Part shown: positions 1-5,529 of the stretch, one piece after another
How the letters are laid out: every line of letters starts with the position of its first letter
Numbering within the stretch: the stretch's first letter is position 1
Assembly: GCA_016218905.1 (NCBI GenBank)
Contig: JACRCS010000769.1
Span: forward strand, 1 to 10,557
Reading direction: 5' to 3'
Source of the DNA: Deltaproteobacteria bacterium
Lineage (GTDB): Bacteria; Desulfobacterota_C; Deferrisomatia; Deferrisomatales; JACRMM01
Length of the DNA stretch: 10,557 nucleotides
Made by a program: the position numbers and the translations under genes
The notes under the pieces: model-generated
Databases searched by the model: none
Told to the model about the DNA's origin: nothing
Seen by the model: only the letters and a program-made list of their open reading frames with translations

Positions 1-5
1 CGTCG

Positions 6-16
6 CCTCCCCCCCT
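6..16 (-). promoter_or_regulatory. possible ribosome binding site of a gene beyond the left edge
   Basis: On the minus strand this short purine run reads AGGGGGGAGG and lies 34 bases after the ligase stop codon. It could be the Shine-Dalgarno sequence of a further gene in the ligase operon, starting just outside the window. No start codon is visible inside the window, so this is only a suggestion. Confidence 0.2.
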
Positions 17-49
17 CGCGAGGAGCGCCGGGCGTCTTCTTCGTTACCG

Positions 50-1660
50 TCACGGGTTGCGGAGCTTCGCGTGGAAGACCTGCAGGAGATCGTGCTTGGA
101 GACCTTGCCCCGATCGTTCTTCGGGATCTCGTCGAGCAGATGGACGCTCTTCGGCACCTTGAAGTCCGGCAGGCTCTTGCGGCAGTGGGCGATCACGTCC
201 TCGCCGCGTAGCCCGCAACCCTCCTTCGCGACGACGAAGGAGGCGACCTCTTCGCCGTAGATCGGATCGGGCACGCCGATCGTGGCGGCCTCCCTGATGG
301 AGGGGTGCTCCATGATTCGCGAAGTGATCTCCATGGGCGCGATGTTGACGCCGCCGCGGATGATCAGGTCCTTCGCCCGACCCGTGATGTAGATGAACCC
401 GTCGGCGTCGGTGTAGCCCAGGTCTCCGGTGCGGAAGCCCTCGGCCGGAAAGGGGGCGATCCGCCCGTCCTCCTCAAGGTAACCCATCCCCATCGCGTAC
501 CCCCGGACGACCATCTCGCCCTCCTCGCCGGGCCCGCAACGCCTCCCGCCGGGGCCGACGAAGAAGATCTCCTTGTACTTGCAGGGAGTTCCGGCCGAGC
601 CGGTCTTCCTGCCCTCGAAGGGATTGCCGAGCATGAACCCGGCTTCCGACATCCCCATCGCCTGGACGATGGGAATCCCGTAGATCCGCTCGAACTCGAG
701 CTGACTCGCGACCGAGAGGGGGGCGGAGCTGCTCGTCATGAACCGCACGCGGCCGAGCCCCCCGTCCTGGACGCAGACCGGCTCGTGGGCCAGGATGTTG
801 ATGACCGTGGGCACGCCGGCCGCGATGGTCACGCCGCACTCCGCGAGCCAACGCGGGAACCGGGAGCGCGAGAACTTCCGCGCCAGGACGAGGGTCGCCC
901 CCTTGAGGACGCTCGAAAGGATCGTCAGGAGCTGCGCCGAGGCCCAGTTGTAGTTGCGGTACTCGAGGAGGACGTCGTCCCCGGTGATGCCCATCTTCTC
1001 GGCGATCTCCGAGACCATCGCGTGGAGCGGTCCGCGGGCGATGCAGACGCCCTTGGGAGTCGATGTCGTGCCCGAGGTGAAGAGCACCTCCGCCAGGTCG
1101 CCCTCTCTCCGGGCCGCCGGAGCGCTCTCCGCGCTCGCGGGCGGCAGCGCCGAGAAGAAGTCGCTCCGGCTCCCGAGAGCGACCTCGAAGTTCGTGAAAG
1201 GCCGGCGCTCCGCGCCCGCGAGGCGTTTCGCGTCGAGGGCGAGGACGGCATCGTGGAGGACGAGGCGCGGCTTCACCAGCCCCAGGATCTTGTAGACGTT
1301 CGCCCGGCTCTCGTCGACGTTGATGGGGTTGATGACGGCGCCGTGGTAGAGCGTGCCGAGGAAGATCAGCAGGGTCTCTGCGGAGTTGGCACCGATGACG
1401 CTCACCTTGTCGGCCTCGCCGATCCCGAGCGCGCCGTAGCAGGCGGAGATCCGCCGGCAGAAGGAGCGCAGTTCCGCGTAGCTGAGGGTCCTTCTCTGGT
1501 CCACGGAACGGAGGAAGACCTTGGGGCCGAGTTCCTCCCCGTACCGCTCCACCGCGTCGAAGACGTCCGGGAGGTCTGCCGGAGGGTCGGGCGTCACGGC
1601 CGGAATGCCGCCCGTCGCGTGGCTTCTCTCCGGGCCCCCGGCCGTCGCGGGCTGCCACAT
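50..1660 (-). CDS. AMP-forming acyl-CoA ligase (ANL superfamily)
   Basis: This 536-residue cytoplasmic enzyme should activate a carboxylic acid with ATP to the acyl-adenylate and then to the CoA thioester. The ANL core motifs are present in order: phosphate-binding loop FTSGTTSTPKGV near residues 194-205, AMGMSEAG at 334-341 (the YGxTE position), TGDLG at 411-415, the hinge region GRAKDLIIRGGVNIAP at 427-442, and PKNDRGKV at 513-520 with the expected adenylation lysine at 519. Length is normal for the family. The ATG at 1660 is supported by GGAGGT nine bases upstream on the minus strand; no other nearby methionine fits. It is divergent from a UbiD gene and has its own sigma-54 type promoter about 80 bases upstream of the start codon. 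Substrate is not readable from the sequence. The UbiD neighbours and carboxylate transporter suggest an aromatic or dicarboxylic acid, but a fatty acid cannot be excluded. Confidence 0.93.
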   Translation of the reverse strand: MWQPATAGGPERSHATGGIPAVTPDPPADLPDVFDAVERYGEELGPKVFLRSVDQRRTLSYAELRSFCRRISACYGALGIGEADKVSVIGANSAETLLIFLGTLYHGAVINPINVDESRANVYKILGLVKPRLVLHDAVLALDAKRLAGAERRPFTNFEVALGSRSDFFSALPPASAESAPAARREGDLAEVLFTSGTTSTPKGVCIARGPLHAMVSEIAEKMGITGDDVLLEYRNYNWASAQLLTILSSVLKGATLVLARKFSRSRFPRWLAECGVTIAAGVPTVINILAHEPVCVQDGGLGRVRFMTSSSAPLSVASQLEFERIYGIPIVQAMGMSEAGFMLGNPFEGRKTGSAGTPCKYKEIFFVGPGGRRCGPGEEGEMVVRGYAMGMGYLEEDGRIAPFPAEGFRTGDLGYTDADGFIYITGRAKDLIIRGGVNIAPMEITSRIMEHPSIREAATIGVPDPIYGEEVASFVVAKEGCGLRGEDVIAHCRKSLPDFKVPKSVHLLDEIPKNDRGKVSKHDLLQVFHAKLRNP

Positions 1661-1750
1661 GGAATCCTACCTCCAGCTCGACTCGGGGCCCGTTGGCGCG
1701 CCCGAAGCTCGGGAAGAGCGGAAAGAGTCGACTTCGGCGCCCTCTCCTTT

Positions 1751-1766
1751 TGCAAGGCGGATGCCA
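1751..1766 (-). promoter_or_regulatory. sigma-54 promoter of the acyl-CoA ligase gene
   Basis: The minus strand reads TGGCAT-CCGCC-TTGCA, with the invariant GG and GC separated by exactly 10 bases. This is one base from the sigma-54 consensus TGGCAC-N5-TTGCW. Transcription would begin near 1740 and give an 80-nt leader before the ligase ATG at 1660. Paired enhancer-like dyads lie about 86 and 107 bp upstream of that start. This is a motif prediction by eye, but it is well supported by three similar sites in the window. Confidence 0.75.
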
Positions 1767-1819
1767 TTCCGAACCGGCAGGAGCCCCGGCTCTCTCCCAA
1801 CCTCCGGGGAGGCTCTTCC

Positions 1820-1854
1820 TTGCACCACCGAAAGCGGGCTTTTCAGCTTTGCAA
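1820..1854. promoter_or_regulatory. paired enhancer (UAS) dyad between divergent sigma-54 promoters
   Basis: Two 14-bp dyads are seen: TTGCA-CCAC-CGAAA at 1820-1833 and TTTCA-GCTT-TGCAA at 1841-1854. Their centres are 21 bp apart, two helical turns, and together they form a larger inverted repeat centred on 1837. The same arrangement recurs at 6697-6732. The position lies upstream of both the ligase promoter (about -86/-107) and the ubiD-1 promoter (about -156/-177), the usual range for sigma-54 activator sites. The half-sites do not match the NtrC, NifA or XylR/DmpR operators I know. The activator is unidentified. Confidence 0.65.
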
Positions 1855-1977
1855 CGGAAGCGCCTCGAGGCCGGGAGGGACGGCGGACGTTCTGCCGTAG
1901 CGGCAAGACTCTCGGCCCGCCGCCGCATCGGCGGTGCCGACCCCGGGCGGGGCGCCGGCATCCGGCTCTCGGAGCCG

Positions 1978-1993
1978 TGGCACCGGCCTTGCA
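1978..1993 (+). promoter_or_regulatory. sigma-54 promoter of the ubiD-1/ubiD-2 operon
   Basis: The plus strand reads TGGCAC-CGGCC-TTGCA, a full match to the consensus positions, with GG and GC separated by 10 bases. The predicted start is near 2004, giving a leader of roughly 340 nt to the ubiD-1 ATG at 2343. That leader would contain the heptamer repeats and the 80-bp palindrome. An extra promoter nearer the gene remains possible. Confidence 0.75.
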
Positions 1994-2010
1994 GTTATCC
2001 CGCGATTGAG

Positions 2011-2052
2011 CGGTTGGCGGTTGGCGGTTGGCGGTTGGCACTTAGCGGTTAG
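2011..2052 (+). repeat. CGGTTGG heptamer tandem repeat
   Basis: Four exact copies of CGGTTGG occupy 2011-2038. They are followed in register by CACTTAG (2039-2045) and CGGTTAG (2046-2052). The array begins about 7 bases after the predicted sigma-54 transcription start. A second period-7 array of related units (CGGTTTT, CCGAAAA) lies between ubiD-1 and ubiD-2. No function is evident. Confidence 0.8.
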
Positions 2053-2075
2053 GAGTCAAGGCCCGCAACTCCTAA
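2049..2075 (+). other. hairpin, 8-bp stem
   Basis: TTAGGAGT (2049-2056) and ACTCCTAA (2068-2075) are perfectly complementary around an 11-base loop. There is no U-tract, so it does not look like a terminator. It may be part of the same repeat element as the adjacent heptamers. Confidence 0.5.
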
Positions 2076-2132
2076 AGACCAACGGCTGATAGCCATACAC
2101 GACGTCGCAAATAGTTGCGCGTACCGGGTTGC

Positions 2133-2212
2133 CGTAGGGTGGGCGGTTCTCGCGCAGCGGGGTTCGCCCACGCGTGGGGCAACCCGCCTGCGGCGGAACG
2201 CCCCACCCTACG
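2133..2212. repeat. 80-bp imperfect palindrome (REP/MITE-like element)
   Basis: The two 40-bp arms meet at 2172/2173 and pair at 31 of 40 positions. The outer 11 bp are perfect (starting CGTAGGGTGGG, ending with its complement) and so is the central 12 bp (CCCACGCGTGGG at 2167-2178). The mismatches cluster in small blocks, mostly CG/GC swaps. GTAGGGTGGG-ended intergenic palindromes are widespread non-coding repeats in diverse bacteria. It contains no gene and sits in the predicted leader of ubiD-1. Confidence 0.75.
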
Positions 2213-2342
2213 CTCAGGGGCAGATGCGCACACAAATGTGACGCACTCTACAATACCTCGCGGAGGCCAAACCGAGCGGCGCCGGTCGCCCTGGGCGGGC
2301 GAGGAAGCGCGCCGTTCTCACCGAGAACCGTAGGAGTTTTCC

Positions 2343-3890
2343 ATGGCAGAGAGAGACATCCGCGATCTGCGAAAAGCTCTGGGCTGGCTCCGCTCCGAGG
2401 GCCTTCTCCTGGACAGTGAAGTCCCGGTCGACCCGGACTGCGAGATCACGGCGGTCCAGAAGAGCCTCGACGGCAGCCTGCCCGTCCTCTTCGAGAACGT
2501 GAAGAGATACCCCCACCTCCGGGCCGTGACGAACCTCTTCGGCAACATGGACGTCATGAACAGGATGTTCGGCTGGTCCGACCACACGCAGCGGACAAAG
2601 GCCATCGCCCGCGCGATCAACCGGCCCCTCCCGCCCGTGGAGGTGGGCTCCGCCGACGCACCTTGCCAGGAGCACGTGATCACCAACGACCTCGACGTCA
2701 ATAAGTGGGTGCTCGCGATCAAGCACACGCCGCTGGAGACCGAGTTCACGATCGGCAGCGGCCAGAGCGTCGTCGTCGGCAAGTACTTCGGCGGCGGAAC
2801 CCACGTGGGTTACAACCGGATGAGCTTCCGGTGGGGGAACGTCGGCACGTTCCAGGCGGCGCCCGGCGCCCACATGTGGCAGGTGCAGGTGGAGCACTAC
2901 AACGAGCCTCGGGGCATTCCCATCACCATGTGCTTCGGCATCCCCCCGGCTGCGAACCTGGTGGCCGGCTCAGGCTTCGACTACGTCATCCTGCCCCGGG
3001 GCTGCGACGAGCTCGGGCTCGCCGGCGCGATCCAGGGCGAGCCGCTTCGGATCGTCAAGTGCAAGACCATCGACGCCTACGCGCTCGCCGACGCCGAGCT
3101 CGTCCTCGAGGGCTACCTGCGACCGAAGGACCGGCGCTGGGAGACCGCCGCGGCCGAGGAGCTGGGCCGGCAAGGCAAGGCCTGGTTCCACCCGGAATGG
3201 GCGGGCTACATGGGGAAGGCGTACAAGGCCTCGACGTTCCACGTCACCGCCATCACCATGCGCAACCCCCAGTCGAAGCCCGTTATCTTCCCGCTGGGCG
3301 TCCACACCCATGACGACCACAACATCGACACTACGATTCGCGAGGCTGCGGTCTACGAGCTGTGCGAGCGCATGCAGCCGGGCATCATTCAGGACGTGAA
3401 CATCCCCTACTGCTTCACCGACTGGGGAGGGGCCATCATCCAGGTGAAGAAGCGCAGCCAGATCGAGGAGGGATGGCAGCGAAACTTCCTCTCCGCGATC
3501 CTCTCCTGCAACCAGGGGATGCGGATCGCCATCGCCGTCGACACCGACGTCGACCTCTACAGCATGGACGACGTCATGTGGGCGCTCGCCACCCGCGTGA
3601 ATCCGAAGACCGACATCCTGAACCCGGTCCCGGGCGGGATCGGGCAGACCTTCATGCCCCAGGAGCGGATGACCGCGGGCGAGAAGGACTGGACGGCCTC
3701 GAACACGAAGTTCGAAGGCGGCATGGCCATCGACGCGACCGTCCCCTTCGGCTTCGAGCAGGACTTCCACCGGCCCGTCTACGCCGTCGACAAGGTGCCC
3801 CTGGAGAAGTTCTTCAAGGCCGAGCAGATCGCCAAGGGCAAGAGCTTCATGTCGGGCTGGGTGCTCTCGCTGGCGAAGACGGGACGGTAA
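2343..3890 (+). CDS. UbiD-family prenyl-FMN (de)carboxylase, paralogue 1
   Basis: The 515-residue product has a full-length UbiD fold signature and should act in the cytoplasm on an aromatic or alpha,beta-unsaturated acid (or its CoA ester) using prenylated FMN, a divalent metal and K+. GYNRMSFR (156-163) supplies the metal-ligand Asn158 and catalytic-type Arg163. AELVLEGYLRP (251-261) holds the metal-binding Glu. HPEWAGY (283-289) keeps the second catalytic Glu (285). The usual EGPFGE block is replaced by AWFHPE, so the first active-site acid (Glu277 of Aspergillus Fdc1) appears absent, and VHTHDDHN (320-327) replaces the usual GCPPN-type segment. It therefore belongs to a divergent branch. 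The ATG at 2343 follows AGGAG at 2332-2336. It is divergent from the ligase and precedes ubiD-2 by 101 bp. A phthaloyl-CoA-type or phenylphosphate/benzene carboxylase-type role is conceivable from context, but the substrate is unknown. Confidence 0.9.
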   Translation: MAERDIRDLRKALGWLRSEGLLLDSEVPVDPDCEITAVQKSLDGSLPVLFENVKRYPHLRAVTNLFGNMDVMNRMFGWSDHTQRTKAIARAINRPLPPVEVGSADAPCQEHVITNDLDVNKWVLAIKHTPLETEFTIGSGQSVVVGKYFGGGTHVGYNRMSFRWGNVGTFQAAPGAHMWQVQVEHYNEPRGIPITMCFGIPPAANLVAGSGFDYVILPRGCDELGLAGAIQGEPLRIVKCKTIDAYALADAELVLEGYLRPKDRRWETAAAEELGRQGKAWFHPEWAGYMGKAYKASTFHVTAITMRNPQSKPVIFPLGVHTHDDHNIDTTIREAAVYELCERMQPGIIQDVNIPYCFTDWGGAIIQVKKRSQIEEGWQRNFLSAILSCNQGMRIAIAVDTDVDLYSMDDVMWALATRVNPKTDILNPVPGGIGQTFMPQERMTAGEKDWTASNTKFEGGMAIDATVPFGFEQDFHRPVYAVDKVPLEKFFKAEQIAKGKSFMSGWVLSLAKTGR

Positions 3891-3893
3891 AGC

Positions 3894-3983
3894 CGGTTTT
3901 CGGTCGTCGGTTATCGGCTTTCAGGAGCGATGGCCGAAGAACAGGCGACCGGGAACCGAAAACCGAGAACCGAGAACGGAGCG
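3894..3983 (+). repeat. period-7 degenerate repeat between ubiD-1 and ubiD-2
   Basis: The left part is CGGTTTT, CGGTCGT, CGGTTAT, CGGCTTT (3894-3921). The right part is its mirror family: CCGGGAA, CCGAAAA, CCGAGAA, CCGAGAA, CGGAGCG (3949-3983). The halves are complementary: CGGTTTTCGGT (3894-3904) pairs perfectly with ACCGAAAACCG (3955-3965), so the transcript could form a long stem. There is no U-tract. Read-through into ubiD-2 is likely but could be reduced by this structure. Confidence 0.75.
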
Positions 3984-3991
3984 CAGCGACC

Positions 3992-5452
3992 ATGCGACAG
4001 GAATTCCACTACCACGACCTTCGGAGCTGGATCGAGCAGGCTCGGAGGCTCGGAGAGCTTCGAGACGTCGAAGGGGCGAGCTGGCAGGAGGACATCGGGA
4101 TGGCGACCGAGCTCCTCCACCACTCGGACCCGGCGCCGGCTGCGCTCTTCGATGCCATCCCCGGGTACCCGCGGGGCTACCGGGTGTTGACGAACTTCTT
4201 CGGCGGGCTCCGGCGGAACATGACGCTCGGCTTTCCGGCCGGGCTTTCGAAGGTCGAGCTCTCCAACGAGTTCATCAAGGCCTTCCAGGCCTCGAAGCCC
4301 CTGCCGTACACCTTCGTCGACGATGCGCCCATCCTGGAGAACGTGCTCACCGGCGAGGACGTGAACGTGCTCGCGTTCCCGGCGCCCTTATGGCACGAGG
4401 AGGACGGGGGGCGCTACATCGGCACCGGAACGTACGACATCACCAGGGACCCCGACGAGGGGTGGGTGAACCTCGGGACCTACCGCGTGATGGTGCAGGA
4501 CGAGAAGACGGTCGGCTTCTACATCTCCCCCGGAAAGCACGGGCGCGTCCATCGGGACAAGTACCAGGCCCGCGGCGAGCCCATGCCCGCCGCCATCGTC
4601 GTCGGCGGTGATCCCCTCCTCTACCTCATGGCGTGCAGCGAGGTCCCCTACGGCGTCAGCGAGTACGAGCTCGCCGCGGGGCTTCGCGGCCAACCCTATC
4701 CCGTGATCAAGGGGAGGATCACCGGGCTGCCGATCCCCGCGGCCGCGGAGATCGTGCTCGAGGGCTACGTCCACCCGACGCGCAAGATGCCCGAGGGGCC
4801 CTTCGGCGAGTGGACCGGCTACTACGCGAGCGGCGCCCGGGAGGAGCCGGTGCTCGAAGTGAAGGCCGTCTATCACCGCGACGCCCCCATCCTCCTCGGC
4901 TGCCCTCCCAATCGGCCCCCCGACGAGATCGCCCGCTACCGGGCCGTCATCCGCTCGGGGCTCCTGAAGCAGCAGCTCCAGGCGGCGGGCATCCCGGGGG
5001 TCAAGGCCGTCTGGGCGGACGAGGTGGGAAGCTCCCGGATGCTCGTCGCCGTGGCCATCGAGCAGCGCTTCCCGGGTCACGCGACCCAGGTGGGCCACGT
5101 CGCCTCCCAGTGCCACGTGGGCGCCTACCTCGGGAAATATGTGGTGGTCGTGGACGAGGACATCGACGTCTCGAACCTCGAAGAGGTGATCTGGGCGCTG
5201 CTCAGCCGCTCGGACCCCGCGACCTCCATCGACATCATCCACAACGCCTGGTCGACACCGCTCGATCCGCGAATCCCTCCGCACGACCGGGAGCGGGGCC
5301 AGTTCACGAACTCCAGGGCGATCATCGACGCCTGCCGGCCCTTCGCCTGGAGGGACAAGTTCCCGAAGGTGAACGTGCCGAGCCCGGCGGTCGCGCGCAA
5401 GGCCCGGGAGAGGTTCGGTTACCTTCTGGAAGGCTTCACGAAGAAGGTGTAG
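3992..5452 (+). CDS. UbiD-family prenyl-FMN (de)carboxylase, paralogue 2
   Basis: This 486-residue protein looks like a canonical UbiD/Fdc enzyme, which should reversibly decarboxylate an aromatic or unsaturated acid with prenyl-FMN. WVNLGTYRV (158-166) gives the metal-ligand Asn160 and catalytic Arg165. GKHGRVHRDKY (181-191) provides the expected histidine region. AEIVLEG (252-258) holds the metal Glu, and EGPFGEWTGYY (268-278) gives the two catalytic acids Glu268 and Glu273. CPPNRPPDE (304-312) and DEDIDV (388-393) are also typical of the family. The ATG at 3992 starts the typical N-terminus; a weak GGAG lies about 10 bases upstream, and upstream in-frame sequence is repeat DNA. It most likely shares a transcript with ubiD-1 and may be the active partner of a two-UbiD complex, as in phenylphosphate carboxylase, though this is inference. 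No ubiX (prenyl-FMN synthase) is seen here. Confidence 0.92.
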   Translation: MRQEFHYHDLRSWIEQARRLGELRDVEGASWQEDIGMATELLHHSDPAPAALFDAIPGYPRGYRVLTNFFGGLRRNMTLGFPAGLSKVELSNEFIKAFQASKPLPYTFVDDAPILENVLTGEDVNVLAFPAPLWHEEDGGRYIGTGTYDITRDPDEGWVNLGTYRVMVQDEKTVGFYISPGKHGRVHRDKYQARGEPMPAAIVVGGDPLLYLMACSEVPYGVSEYELAAGLRGQPYPVIKGRITGLPIPAAAEIVLEGYVHPTRKMPEGPFGEWTGYYASGAREEPVLEVKAVYHRDAPILLGCPPNRPPDEIARYRAVIRSGLLKQQLQAAGIPGVKAVWADEVGSSRMLVAVAIEQRFPGHATQVGHVASQCHVGAYLGKYVVVVDEDIDVSNLEEVIWALLSRSDPATSIDIIHNAWSTPLDPRIPPHDRERGQFTNSRAIIDACRPFAWRDKFPKVNVPSPAVARKARERFGYLLEGFTKKV

Positions 5453-5460
5453 GTCGAGGT

Positions 5461-5505
5461 TCCGACCGGTCGGGCTCGTCAGACCCGTCCGACCGGTCGG
5501 AGTCA
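5461..5505. repeat. nonamer repeat and palindromes between convergent genes
   Basis: The 77-bp gap between the stops of ubiD-2 and the DUF475 gene holds five period-9 units: TCCGACCGG, TCGGGCTCG, TCAGACCCG, TCCGACCGG, TCGGAGTCA. This yields two copies of the 12-bp palindrome CCGACCGGTCGG (5462-5473 and 5489-5500). The strong GC stems could stop transcription from both sides, but neither strand has a U-tract, so a rho-independent terminator is not shown. Confidence 0.7.
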
Positions 5506-5529
5506 CGCAGCCGCCTCCGGCCGGCGCGT

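Larger units (their letters stand above)
1661..2342. other. 682-bp divergent intergenic control region
   Basis: There is no credible gene here. From left to right it holds the ligase Shine-Dalgarno, a minus-strand sigma-54 promoter (1751-1766), a paired enhancer-like dyad (1820-1854), GC-rich small dyads (for example TGCCG-TAG-CGGCA at 1893-1905 and CCGCCG-CAT-CGGCGG at 1920-1934), a plus-strand sigma-54 promoter (1978-1993), heptamer repeats (2011-2052), a hairpin (2049-2075), an 80-bp palindrome (2133-2212) and the ubiD-1 ribosome site (AGGAG at 2332-2336). Confidence 0.8.

Noticed and set aside
1850..1865. Further minus-strand GG-N10-GC match (AGGCGC-N5-TTGCA)
   Set aside because: The -24 box is poor and the TTGCA is already part of the enhancer dyad.
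305..1900. 531-codon plus-strand frame opposite the ligase
   Set aside because: Low-complexity acidic/basic composition, no motif, and it runs through the promoter region; an antisense shadow.
2011..2052. CRISPR-like array
   Set aside because: Units are 7 bp with no unique spacers; a simple tandem repeat.
2249..2254. TACAAT as a sigma-70 -10 box for ubiD-1
   Set aside because: No acceptable -35 box at 16-18 bp; it cannot be excluded as a weak secondary promoter.
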